Of a DNA stretch of 64,000 nucleotides, positions 12,364-20,685 are shown piece after piece. The stretch's first letter is position 1, and each line of letters begins with the position of its first letter. A program made the translations under genes and the position numbers. The notes below the pieces were generated by a model that was not told where the DNA came from, ran no database searches, and was given only the letters and a program-made list of their open reading frames with translations. The stretch comes from JAWLBM01 sp041687675 (GTDB lineage Bacteria > Pseudomonadota > Alphaproteobacteria > Rhizobiales > Pleomorphomonadaceae): the NCBI GenBank assembly GCA_041687675.1, contig JAWLBM010000002.1, forward strand, positions 218,195 through 282,194, in the 5' to 3' direction.

Positions 12364-13478
12364 CGCGCGGCCGGACTGGCCGCGTCCGGGCCGGCGGCCG
12401 CCGGCGCGGGGCGCTCCGGGGCTCGGGCGGCCAGCTCGCGGAACGAGATCAGCCGTCTCTCCCGCTCGTCCCAGAGCACCAGCCGCACGCAGCGCAGGCT
12501 GTCCCGGATGGTGAGCCGACCGAGATCCCGCAGTTCCGGGAAATCCTGGAGAACAACGGGCAGCCGGTAGAACGGGATGCGGCTCGAAAGGTGATGGACG
12601 TGATGCAGGCCGATGTTGCCGCTGAACCACCTGAGCGGCTGCGGCAGGTCGTAGTGCGAGCTGCCGTGCAGCGCCGCCTGCTCGACGCCCCACTCGTCCG
12701 ACCTCGCCCAGTAGGTGTCCTCGAACTGGTGCTGCACGAAGAACAGCCAGACGCCGATCGTCGCGGCCAGCATGACCACCGGCCCATGGACGAGCGCGGC
12801 GGTGACGGGGCCGACGAGCCAGACCGCCGCGATGGCGGCCGCGAGGAAGCCGAGGTTGGTTCCCATGGTGCTCAGCCAGGCGGCCCTCCGGTCCATGAAC
12901 CCGACCGGCAGGCGGTTCTCGATGGCGAACAGGTAGAAGGGGCCGAGGCCGAACATCACCAGCGGGTGCCGGTAGAGCCGGTAGCGCAGCCGGCCGAAGG
13001 GACCACGCGCCAGGTACTCGTCCACGGTCAGCGTGCCGACGTCGCCGATTCCCCGCCGGTCGAGGTTGCCCGCGCTCGCGTGGTGGACCGCATGGTTGCG
13101 CCGCCAGTGCTCGTAGGGGGTCAGGGTGAGGATCCCGAGCAGCCGGCCGATCCGGTCGTTGGCGACACGGCTCGGAAAGAAGGAGCCGTGGCCACAGTCG
13201 TGCTGGATCATGAAGAGGCGCACCAGCAGGCCAGCCGTCGGCAGCAGCAGCAGGAGGTAGACGATCGTCCACCCCGCTTCGAGCGCCGCGGCCATGCCCG
13301 CCCAGCCGGCGAGGAAGGGAACGGCGGTCACGGCGACCTCGAAGAAAGCCCGCCGGCGGTCGGCGGAGCGGTAGGGGCGCAGGCGCGAGGCCCAACCCGC
13401 CTCGGAGGAGGCGGGGGGCCGACCCGGAGCGCCGTCAAGAACGCCGGGAACATCTCCGCGGCTCGTATTGGAAACCAT
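12360..13478 (-). CDS. Membrane fatty acid desaturase
   Basis: A 372-residue protein with the three histidine boxes of di-iron membrane desaturases: HDCGHGS, then HAVHH, and HHVHH near the C terminus. These boxes lie among four hydrophobic segments. It would introduce a double bond into membrane acyl chains, using reduced ferredoxin or a similar donor. The ATG at 13476-13478 is preferred; an in-frame TTG two codons upstream also exists. It is the first gene of a two-gene unit with the transglutaminase-like protein. Its neighbour upstream is a cold-shock gene, which suits membrane adjustment to cold, but that link is inference. Confidence 0.87.
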   Translation of the reverse strand: MVSNTSRGDVPGVLDGAPGRPPASSEAGWASRLRPYRSADRRRAFFEVAVTAVPFLAGWAGMAAALEAGWTIVYLLLLLPTAGLLVRLFMIQHDCGHGSFFPSRVANDRIGRLLGILTLTPYEHWRRNHAVHHASAGNLDRRGIGDVGTLTVDEYLARGPFGRLRYRLYRHPLVMFGLGPFYLFAIENRLPVGFMDRRAAWLSTMGTNLGFLAAAIAAVWLVGPVTAALVHGPVVMLAATIGVWLFFVQHQFEDTYWARSDEWGVEQAALHGSSHYDLPQPLRWFSGNIGLHHVHHLSSRIPFYRLPVVLQDFPELRDLGRLTIRDSLRCVRLVLWDERERRLISFRELAARAPERPAPAAAGPDAASPAAR

Positions 13479-13592
13479 CGTCAAGGGCAGTGTTCCCGAA
13501 TTTGGGTCGAGGCGGGCCGCGGGACAGTATCCCGGCGGCCCCGCAGGTGACTTGCGGGTGCGTCCGTTTCCCGGAGCCAGGCTTGCGCAGGC

Positions 13593-13802
13593 TCAGGCGT
13601 TGCGGAGATTGGTCGCGGCCGGCTTGCCGGTCCGGTCGTCAGGCTCCACGTCGAAGGACAGCTTCTGCCCCTCGACGAGCGCGGGCAGGCCCGCCCGCTC
13701 CACGGCGGACGCGTGGACGAACACGTCCGGGCCACCGCCCTCCTGCTCGATGAAGCCATAGCCCTTCTGGCCATTGAAGAATTTCACTGTTCCTACGGTC
13801 AT
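13593..13802 (-). CDS. Cold-shock-domain protein
   Basis: A 69-residue single cold-shock domain: GTVKFFNGQKGYGFIEQ carries RNP1 (KGYGFI) and DVFVHASAV carries RNP2. It binds single-stranded RNA or DNA and melts RNA structure. The start ATG at 13800-13802 has GAGGAG ideally placed; the open frame continues upstream but without homology. The 549-bp region ahead of it is unusually AT-rich and could hold a long cold-responsive leader, as known for cspA-type genes. Confidence 0.95.
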   Translation of the reverse strand: MTVGTVKFFNGQKGYGFIEQEGGGPDVFVHASAVERAGLPALVEGQKLSFDVEPDDRTGKPAATNLRNA

Positions 13803-14351
13803 TTCGAACTCCTCGCGTCGATGTGGCATACGTCTTCCCGAAAAATTTCCCGGCACATCCGGAATTTCGTCGGCGCAAAATACATCGACAATTCGATCTC
13901 TAATCTACTTGAAATGTAAGATCCTTCCAGAAATTTTCAAGCGACGGGAAATTTTATTGAACCTGATGCGTTCGATGGTACTTGGTTCGGGCAAGAACAG
14001 AACGCGGTTCGACGGCACATTGTTTCGCAGCGATCCGCCCGGCCCCGCAGATGTGAACGGGCGCGGCGCCGGCAACGGAGCACCGTCCGCCTCGGATGAC
14101 GGGCCGACCCGGAGCCGGGGATGGCTGCGCCGCGGGTTCCCGGTAGCTGGCCGATCATTAATTCTTGGTTGAATTTTCGGCCGGTAACGACCATCTTTCG
14201 ATATGAGCTCGTGGCATCGCCGATCACAAGGCAAGAAAAAGCCTTCTACGAAAAAGTTCCCGGTTCGAGAACAATTTTCAGACCTGCAGGGAATTTTTCC
14301 GGAATGACGATCGGGATTCGCCCAAGAACCAGCTGGTGAAGGAGATTACCC
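13803..14351. other. AT-rich gene-free region with recurring GGGAAATTTT-like motifs
   Basis: This divergent region between the cold-shock gene and the small basic protein is conspicuously rich in A and T for this genome. A motif of the form GGGAAATTTT(T)C recurs: 13838-13853 (as CCGAAAAATTTCCCGG), 13945-13956 and 14287-14302 (CAGGGAATTTTTCCGG). I see no protein-like frame. Plausible contents are two promoters, a long 5' leader for the cold-shock mRNA and protein-binding sites; none is proven. Confidence 0.5.
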
Positions 14352-14645
14352 GTGAAGATTATCGAGATGTTGCCCGGACTTGACGACAAGGCGCTTGCGA
14401 CCGTCCACGCCAACGCGGTGCGCCTGGCGGAGCACGGCACCAAGAAGCAGCAGCAGGACGCGAACACGGCCCTGGTGCCGATCGAGGCGGAACAGGCCCG
14501 CCGGGAGGCCGCCAAGCCCCAGCCGATCCGGCCTGCCCCGCGCGCCCGCAAGCCGAAGGCGGCGGCCGAACCGGGCGCTCGCACCCGGAAGTCCAAGGCG
14601 ACGACCGGCGCCGCAAGCGCGGTTCCGGAGAGGGCGGATCACTGA
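14352..14645 (+). CDS. Small basic protein of unknown function
   Basis: A 97-residue protein. The first half, starting KIIEMLPGLDDKALATVHAN, looks like a folded helical unit. The second half is an Ala/Pro/Lys/Arg-rich tail like those of histone-like or nucleic-acid-binding proteins. The start is GTG at 14352-14354, chosen because AAGGAGA lies eight bases upstream. The next gene starts 49 bases after its stop, so the two may be co-transcribed. I do not recognise a named family; a role in binding nucleic acid is only a guess from charge. Confidence 0.7.
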   Translation: MKIIEMLPGLDDKALATVHANAVRLAEHGTKKQQQDANTALVPIEAEQARREAAKPQPIRPAPRARKPKAAAEPGARTRKSKATTGAASAVPERADH

Positions 14646-14694
14646 AATTCCCGACGGCGATCGCGCCCGATCCGTTTCCTCAAAGGAGGCCAGC

Positions 14695-15468
14695 ATGGCT
14701 CTCGCCGTCATCCGTTCGCTGACCGGGGCGCTCGTCTCGGCACTTCTCGTGATGTCGGCAGCGGCGCAGACCGCGGCCCCGCCGGCGAACTCACACCCGG
14801 CCGGCGGCCGCGACGGCTGGTCGTGCGACATCGGCTTCCGTGCGACGGACGATGGCTGCGTTGCCGTCGTGGTGCCGCTGAATGCATTTCCCACGGCCCT
14901 GGGCTATGGCCCCGGATGGGAGTGCGAGCGCGGCTTTCGCGAGGACCGGACGGAGGGAAGCTGCGTGCCGATCGAGATCCCGGAGAACGCCTACCTGGAC
15001 AGCTATGGCGAGCGGTGGGCCTGTGATCGCGGGTTCCGGGCCTCGTCCGGCTCCTGCGAGCAGATCGCCGTCCCCGCCAACGGATATCTCCGCGATGGCG
15101 GCTATGGCCTCGGTTGGGACTGCGAGCGCGGGTTCCGCCGCCAGGACGACCGCTGCGTCGCGATCGCGATTCCCGAGAACGGATACCTCACCGGCAGCGG
15201 ATCCGGGCCGGGCTGGGCCTGCGAGCGCGGGTTCCGGGAGCGGGCAGGCCGATGCGAGCCGATCGCGGTGCCGGACAACGGCTATCTCGCCGAGTCCAGC
15301 CGCACGTCCGGATGGCTTTGCGAACGCGGCTATGGCGCGGTCGGGGCCGACTGCCTGCGCATCGAGATCCCGGCTCATGCCCACCTCGACCGGACGGGAA
15401 GCGGCTGGGAGTGCGACCGTGGCTTCGTGCAGCGCAGGGACGAATGCGTGCTGAGGACGCCGGACTGA
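14695..15468 (+). CDS. Secreted protein built of seven cysteine-bearing tandem repeats
   Basis: A 257-residue protein with a signal peptide (hydrophobic residues 8-24, probable cleavage after AAAQ). The whole mature part is a tandem array of 30-36-residue units of the form G-W-x-C-[DE]-R-G-F-x(5-9)-C-x-x-I-x-[IV]-P-x-N-[AG]-[YH]-L. Two cysteines per unit probably pair as in EGF-like modules. Function is unknown. The start ATG at 14695-14697 has AAAGGAGG in front. It follows the small basic gene at 49 bp. Confidence 0.85.
   Translation: MALAVIRSLTGALVSALLVMSAAAQTAAPPANSHPAGGRDGWSCDIGFRATDDGCVAVVVPLNAFPTALGYGPGWECERGFREDRTEGSCVPIEIPENAYLDSYGERWACDRGFRASSGSCEQIAVPANGYLRDGGYGLGWDCERGFRRQDDRCVAIAIPENGYLTGSGSGPGWACERGFRERAGRCEPIAVPDNGYLAESSRTSGWLCERGYGAVGADCLRIEIPAHAHLDRTGSGWECDRGFVQRRDECVLRTPD
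14815..15455 (+). repeat. Seven in-frame tandem protein repeats
   Basis: Units begin at each GWxC (the third at WAC): GWSC, GWEC, WAC, GWDC, GWAC, GWLC, GWEC; the last is cut short before the stop. DNA identity between units is moderate, so the array is old rather than a recent slippage product. Confidence 0.8.
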
Positions 15469-15534
15469 TCGGCAGGCCGGGCCGCACGGGCCTCGCGCCG
15501 CGCTCGCGCGCCGCGGGGAAACGGCACCCCTCTC

Positions 15535-15927
15535 CTACTCCCCCACCAACTCCGCCAGCACGTCTGTCTTCGGCGCACGGCCGATGAGCCGGAGGTGGCG
15601 GCCGCCCTGCTCGAAGCGGAAGCCGACGGCGCCGTCCACGGCAGAGATCAGGGCCTGCTCGGCATCGCGCAGCGCCGGGTCCGGGCACGGGCGGCCGCTG
15701 CTGCGAAGGGGCTCGAGCCAGCGGATCACCGGGCGCGAGACCCGCACCGCCGCCTCGAACTCGTTGCATCCGCCAAAGCCGCTCAGCCGGTGTTCCCGGA
15801 GCGTGAGGCGCTGCCCCTCCGGCGCGGCGACGCCATTGACGGCGACCACGCGATAGTCGTGCGCCCATGCGAACGGGGCGGCGGCGAAGCTGGCGAGAAC
15901 GGCGGCGGCGGCGAGTGCGTGGGGCAT
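15535..15927 (-). CDS. META-domain periplasmic protein (HslJ-like)
   Basis: A 130-residue protein with a signal peptide ending near AWAHD and a single META domain: the LSGFGGCNEFEA motif followed by the second conserved cysteine in GRPCPD. META/HslJ proteins are small envelope proteins linked in some bacteria to stress or antibiotic resistance; biochemical activity is unknown. The start is the ATG at 15925-15927 with AGGA nine bases upstream. Confidence 0.75.
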   Translation of the reverse strand: MPHALAAAAVLASFAAAPFAWAHDYRVVAVNGVAAPEGQRLTLREHRLSGFGGCNEFEAAVRVSRPVIRWLEPLRSSGRPCPDPALRDAEQALISAVDGAVGFRFEQGGRHLRLIGRAPKTDVLAELVGE

Positions 15928-16099
15928 GCGGATCCTGCGAGGGGCTTGGTGCCAGTCCGCGGCCGGCGCCAGGGGCCGGGTCGCGTCTGTTCCCCGCGTG
16001 TGTAGTCCGGCAGCGGTAAAGGGCGGGTTTCGCGCCACCCGACTCCCGCCTGGCGACCGGGTCGATCCCCGTCCCGGCCGTCCAGCAATGCGGAGCCTG

Positions 16100-16951
16100 C
16101 TACCTGATCTTCCGGCTGAAGCGCCAGAGCGCCAGCGGCTTCCGCCAGGCGGGGAGGTCGGCGACCGCGGCGAAGGGGTCGGCGCGGCGCTCGAGCGCAC
16201 CGAGGTAGGGATCCACCAGCCCGAGGCCGACGAAGGCGGGCCGCGCCCGCGGGTCCGCGGCGGAGAGCGCGGCGAGCGCGCGCGACTTGTGGTGGCGGAC
16301 GTGCTCGCGCAGTTCGGCGAGCGCGGCGCGGATGCCGGGGGTGGCCTCGGCCCGGCGGACCTCGTCCGCACCGGCGCCGTGGCGGGCGAGCAGGTCAGCC
16401 GGAAGGTAGACCTGGCCGCGGCCGGCGTGGATCGGCAGCGCGCGCATCAGCCCGACCATCGCGTAGGCGACGCCCGCGTGCCCGGCGGCGTCGGCGGAGC
16501 GCGGGTCCTCGCCGCCGCAGAGCACGATCGCAGCCTGCTGCAGCACCGCCGAGGCCGTCTCGCCGGCGTAGCCCTCGAGATCGTTGAGGCTCGGCATCGC
16601 ATCGTCGTAGAGATCGAAGCGGCGCGCCTCGACCAGCGCGACGAGACCCGGCCTCGACAGGCCGAACCGCTCCACCGTGTCGAGGAGGGCGGCCGCAACC
16701 GGATGGCTCGAGACGTCGCCGTGGCCCCTGCCCTCCAGCGCGTCCACCCACCATTGCAGCCGCACCTCGCCGGGCATCGGGTCGCGCACCTGCTCGCGCA
16801 CGCGGGCGACCTCCAGCGAGAAGGCGTGGAGCGCCATGACATGCCGGCGGCGCTCGGCGGGGGCGAACAGGGCGGCGAGCCAGCGATCGCGGTCGAACTC
16901 CCTGAGCAGGGCCTCCGCGGCGGCGTAGTCGGCGTCGAGGTCGCGGCTCAT
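16100..16951 (-). CDS. Squalene/phytoene synthase-family protein (NDUFAF6-like)
   Basis: A 283-residue all-helical protein of the COG1562 superfamily, with FSLEVARVREQVRDPMPGE, LQWWVDAL and YAGETASAVL. The aspartate-rich DxxxD motifs of true phytoene or squalene synthases are not clearly present. Relatives beside Mth938-like genes resemble NDUFAF6, a mitochondrial complex I assembly factor, so an assembly role is likelier than isoprenoid synthesis. Its start overlaps the stop of the Mth938-like gene by 4 bp (ATGA at 16948-16951). Confidence 0.8.
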   Translation of the reverse strand: MSRDLDADYAAAEALLREFDRDRWLAALFAPAERRRHVMALHAFSLEVARVREQVRDPMPGEVRLQWWVDALEGRGHGDVSSHPVAAALLDTVERFGLSRPGLVALVEARRFDLYDDAMPSLNDLEGYAGETASAVLQQAAIVLCGGEDPRSADAAGHAGVAYAMVGLMRALPIHAGRGQVYLPADLLARHGAGADEVRRAEATPGIRAALAELREHVRHHKSRALAALSAADPRARPAFVGLGLVDPYLGALERRADPFAAVADLPAWRKPLALWRFSRKIR

Positions 16952-17355
16952 TCGACGGCGACGAGCGCCGCGGCGACCTTGCGGTTCTCGCCGAGCATGA
17001 TGTTGTAGGTGCGGGCCGCGGCGCCGGTTGGCATGGTGTCGAAGCGGATACCGGCCTCCGCGAGGGCGAGGCGCACCTCCGCACCCGGCGGGCGGATGTC
17101 GCGGCCGGTGCCGATCAGCAGCACCTCGATCTCCGCCGCCTCTGCGATCACCGGCGCCAGCCCCGCGACGTCGATGGCGCCCGGGTCGGCCACGGCCCAG
17201 CCGTGGATGCCGGACGGCAGGCAGAGGATCGAGCCGCGGTGCGACATGTCGGCGAAGCGGAAGCCGCCGTTGCCGTAGGCGTCGATCTGGGCGCGGCCCG
17301 GGAAGTGCTGGTCCCGGACCCGCACCGGGCCGCCGCGCGGCTGCATCAGCTTCAT
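16948..17355 (-). CDS. Mth938-like domain protein (NDUFAF3-like)
   Basis: A 135-residue single-domain protein (COG3737) with GFRFADMSHRGSILCLPSG, EVLLIGTGRD and a C-terminal TYNIMLGENRKVAAAL helix. The human homologue NDUFAF3 is a complex I assembly factor that works with NDUFAF4 and near NDUFAF6. It lies 34 bp downstream of secF and overlaps the squalene-synthase-like gene by 4 bp, so the whole secD-secF-Mth938-NDUFAF6-like run is probably one leftward operon. Confidence 0.85.
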   Translation of the reverse strand: MKLMQPRGGPVRVRDQHFPGRAQIDAYGNGGFRFADMSHRGSILCLPSGIHGWAVADPGAIDVAGLAPVIAEAAEIEVLLIGTGRDIRPPGAEVRLALAEAGIRFDTMPTGAAARTYNIMLGENRKVAAALVAVE

Positions 17356-17389
17356 CGCAAAGGGCTCCCGGACGTCTCGCCCGGCCGCG

Positions 17390-18355
17390 TCAGGCCTTGG
17401 CCGGGCCGGCGGTCCCCTCCGCCTCGCCGTCCTCCTCCGCCGTCGCCGCGCCGGGCTCGCCGGCGAGCTGCGGGTCGAGGAAGATCAGGATCGGCGCGGC
17501 GATGAAGATCGACGAGTAGGTGCCCACGAACACGCCGAACAGCATCGCGAAGGTGAAGGACCGGATCACCTCTCCTCCGAAAAGATAGAGCGCGAGCAGG
17601 GCGATCAAGGTCGTCACCGCCGTCATCGTGGTGCGGGTCAGCGTCTGGTTGATCGCGAGGTCCAGCATGGTGATGAGGTGCATCCGCTTGTACTTGCGGC
17701 GCATCTCCCGAATGCGGTCGTAGACGACGACGGTGTCGTTCAGCGAGTAGCCGATGATGGTCAGGATCGCGGCGATCGAGGAAAGGTTGAATTCCAGCTG
17801 CATCACGGCAAAGAGGCCGATCGTCAGCACCACGTCGTGCAGCGTGGCGATCACCGCGCCGAGGGCGTACTGCCATTCGAAGCGGAACCAGACGTAGACC
17901 ATGATGCCGATCAGCGCCACCAGCACGCCGATGGTGCCGCTCTGGGCGAGTTCTCCCGAGACGCGCGGCCCCACCACCTCGATGCGGCGGTAGTCCACCT
18001 CGTCGCCGAAGGCGGCCTGCACCTTGGCGAGCGCCTGCTGCTGCGCCTCGTCGCCCCCCTCCTGGCGGACGATGCGGATCAGCACGTCGTTCGGCGCGCC
18101 GAACTCCTGCACCTGCACCTCGCCGAGGTCGAGTTCGTTGAGGCGGGCGCGGATCGACGCCAGGTCGGCCTCGCCCTCCCTTGTCTGGATCTCGATGAGC
18201 GTGCCGCCCTCGAAGTCGATGCCGGTGTTCATGCCGAGGGTGAGATAGGCGACGAAGCAGAGCACCGACAGCAGCCCCGAGAAGGGGAAGCTCAAGCGCC
18301 GCCAGCGCATGAACGGGATGCGGGTGTCATCGGGGAACAGGCGGAGAAGACGCAT
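17390..18355 (-). CDS. secF: Protein translocase subunit SecF
   Basis: A 321-residue inner-membrane protein with six predicted spans. The SecF signature GIDFEGGT follows the first span, the periplasmic domain carries GEVQVQEFGAPNDVLIRI, and the conserved VATLHD-type segment appears as IATLHDVVLTIG, then GYSLNDTVVVYDRIRE. SecDF uses the proton-motive force to pull exported proteins out of the SecYEG channel. It follows secD with a 33-bp gap. The acidic/alanine-rich C-terminal tail is not conserved. Confidence 0.97.
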   Translation of the reverse strand: MRLLRLFPDDTRIPFMRWRRLSFPFSGLLSVLCFVAYLTLGMNTGIDFEGGTLIEIQTREGEADLASIRARLNELDLGEVQVQEFGAPNDVLIRIVRQEGGDEAQQQALAKVQAAFGDEVDYRRIEVVGPRVSGELAQSGTIGVLVALIGIMVYVWFRFEWQYALGAVIATLHDVVLTIGLFAVMQLEFNLSSIAAILTIIGYSLNDTVVVYDRIREMRRKYKRMHLITMLDLAINQTLTRTTMTAVTTLIALLALYLFGGEVIRSFTFAMLFGVFVGTYSSIFIAAPILIFLDPQLAGEPGAATAEEDGEAEGTAGPAKA

Positions 18356-18388
18356 GGTCGTTCGGGTCCTAGCCTTCGATCGGCCGCA

Positions 18389-19996
18389 TCAGATCGGAAT
18401 CGTCGTCGGACGACGGCGGCGCACCCAGACGGCAACCAGCAGCCGGGTGAACACGATTGCGGTGAACACGGTGGTGATGATGCCGACGGTCAGCGTCACG
18501 GCGAAGCCGCGCACGGGGCCGGAGCCCATCTGGAACAGCACCGCGGCCGCGATCAGGGTGGTGATGTTGGCGTCCATGATGGTGCCGAAGGCGCGCTGGA
18601 AGCCCGTATCGATCGCCGACACGGCGGACCGGCCGAGCCTTCGCTCCTCGCGGATGCGCTCGAAGATCAGCACGTTGGAGTCGACCGCCATGCCGATGGT
18701 GAGCACGATGCCGGCGATGCCGGGCAGCGTCAGCGTCGCCTGCAGCAGCGTCAGCACCGCGAAGATCATCACGAGGTTGACGACCAGCGCGACGTTGGCG
18801 AAGAGGCCGAACAGGCCGTAGGCGGCGAACATGAACAGCACCACCGCCACCGCGCCGATCAGCGAGGCGATCCGGCCCGCCTCGATCGAGTCGGCGCCGA
18901 GCCCGGGGCCAACGGTGCGCTCCTCCACCACGAAAAGCTTGGCCGGCAGGGCGCCGGCGCGCAGCAGCACGGCCAGGTCGTTGGCGCTTTCCACGGTGAA
19001 GCTGCCGGAGATCTGGCCCTGGCCGCCGGTGATCGGCTCGCGGATGACCGGCGCGGAAATCACCTCGTCGTCGAGCACGATGGCGAAGGGCCTGCCGACG
19101 TTCTCGGTGGTCACCTGCGCGAACTTGCGGGCGCCCGTCGTGGAGAGGCGGAAGGAGACGACCGGCTCGTTGGTCTGCTGCTGGAAGGAGGCCTGGGCGT
19201 CGGTGAGGTCCTCGCCGGAGATGAGCGGCGCCTCCTCGACCACGTAGGGCAGCGTCGGGTCCTCGACCGAGGGCAGCACGACGGTGCCCGCCGGGACCCG
19301 GCCCTCGGCGGCGTCCTGCGGGCTCACCGTGGTGTCGACGAGATGGAAGGAGAGCTGGGCGGTGCGGCCGATGATGTCCTTCAGGCGCGCCGGGTCCTTC
19401 TCGCCGGGGGCCTCCACGAGGATCCGCTCGGCGCCCTGGCGCTGGATCGACGGCTCGGTGGTCCCGAGTTCGTCGACGCGGCGGCGGATCACCTCGATCG
19501 ACTGCTCCACGACGGTGGCGAGCCGCTGGGTCATCCCGGCGTCGGTGAACGTCATCCGGAACAGCCCGTCGCCGGCGTCGATCACCTGGAACTCGGTGGT
19601 CTGCGTACCGCCGAGAAGGCCGGAACTCAGCGGGTTCACCAGTTCGGCGAGCCGCTGGCGGGCCTCGTCGACCCGCTCGGAATCGCGGATGCGGATCTGC
19701 ACCACGTCGCCGACCACGTCGAGCCCGGTGTAGCCGATCCGCGGCTCCTGCCGCATCGCCTGGCGGATGTCGCCCTCGAGCGCCGAGAGCCGCCGGGCCC
19801 GGTAGTCGGCCGTGTCGATTTCGTAGAGGAGATAGACGCCGCCCTGCAGGTCGAGGCCGAGCACGATCTGCCGCTGCAGCCAGGACGGCCACGACCTCAG
19901 CGTCTCCTGCGACAGGAAGTTCGGAGCCACCACCAGGAAGCTGAGAAGCACGGTGGCGAGAATCGCCGTAACCTTCCAGCGCGAGAAATAGAGCAT
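18389..19996 (-). CDS. secD: Protein translocase subunit SecD
   Basis: A 535-residue protein with an N-terminal span, the SecD motif LGLDLQGGVYLLYEID, a long periplasmic P1 region (two ferredoxin-like parts, LVEAPGEKDPARLKDIIG) and five C-terminal spans with DSNVLIFERIREE. It is the partner of SecF. The ATG at 19994-19996 is used. The upstream gene is yajC, 73 bp away, giving the usual yajC-secD-secF order. Confidence 0.97.
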   Translation of the reverse strand: MLYFSRWKVTAILATVLLSFLVVAPNFLSQETLRSWPSWLQRQIVLGLDLQGGVYLLYEIDTADYRARRLSALEGDIRQAMRQEPRIGYTGLDVVGDVVQIRIRDSERVDEARQRLAELVNPLSSGLLGGTQTTEFQVIDAGDGLFRMTFTDAGMTQRLATVVEQSIEVIRRRVDELGTTEPSIQRQGAERILVEAPGEKDPARLKDIIGRTAQLSFHLVDTTVSPQDAAEGRVPAGTVVLPSVEDPTLPYVVEEAPLISGEDLTDAQASFQQQTNEPVVSFRLSTTGARKFAQVTTENVGRPFAIVLDDEVISAPVIREPITGGQGQISGSFTVESANDLAVLLRAGALPAKLFVVEERTVGPGLGADSIEAGRIASLIGAVAVVLFMFAAYGLFGLFANVALVVNLVMIFAVLTLLQATLTLPGIAGIVLTIGMAVDSNVLIFERIREERRLGRSAVSAIDTGFQRAFGTIMDANITTLIAAAVLFQMGSGPVRGFAVTLTVGIITTVFTAIVFTRLLVAVWVRRRRPTTIPI

Positions 19997-20069
19997 GACC
20001 GCCTCGTCGATCCCGCCGCCGGGATCCCTCTAGCCAGGGGCGGGCGCTCGGCGCCCGACCGCGCCGTCC

Positions 20070-20423
20070 TTATGCGCTGCCGTTGTCCTTGATCGGCTCG
20101 CCCTTCGTGCGCAGATCCTGCACGAAGGCGCGCGCGACCCGGACCTGGTTCTTGGTCGCGCCCTCGCCCACGTCGAGCACAAGCTCGTTGTCGTCCACCA
20201 CCTTCGCGATCTTGCCGATCAGCCCGCCGGACATCACCACCACGTCGCCGCGGCGCAGGTTCTTGATCATCTCCCGGTGCGTCGCCGCCCGCTTCTGCTG
20301 CGGCCGGATCAGCAGGAAGTACATGATCACGAAGATCAGGATGAACGGCATCAGCTGGATCAGGAAGTCCGTCGCACCGGGCGAGCCTCCAGCCGCTTGT
20401 GCAAAGGCGGGGGTCACGAACAT
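20070..20423 (-). CDS. yajC: Preprotein translocase accessory subunit YajC
   Basis: A 117-residue protein with one N-terminal transmembrane helix (LIQLMPFILIFVIMYFLLI) followed by the family hallmark RPQQKR and a small cytoplasmic domain (RRGDVVVMSGGLIGKI). It associates with SecDF. The ATG at 20421-20423 has GAGGAG correctly placed; a longer frame upstream is not supported. Confidence 0.96.
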   Translation of the reverse strand: MFVTPAFAQAAGGSPGATDFLIQLMPFILIFVIMYFLLIRPQQKRAATHREMIKNLRRGDVVVMSGGLIGKIAKVVDDNELVLDVGEGATKNQVRVARAFVQDLRTKGEPIKDNGSA

Positions 20424-20685
20424 GAACTGCTCCTCAATGGCGCCGCACCAGGGAATCACCCCCGGCCGCACTCGCGCGGATGTGGGGATCTCTGCCGGCG
20501 ACCGCCAGCGACCGCCGGGCCGCCACGGCGGGCGGGCGGACTATACCGATGGCGTCACGGTTTGCAAACGGATGGTGAAGACTGCCGACGCCCGCCGGCG
20601 CCGCGGATCATGCCGGTTTGCGCGGGCGGCGTTGCTCGGCTAAAGCTCCGCGACGATCCGTCGTTCCAGACCCGCGGATGGAGCC

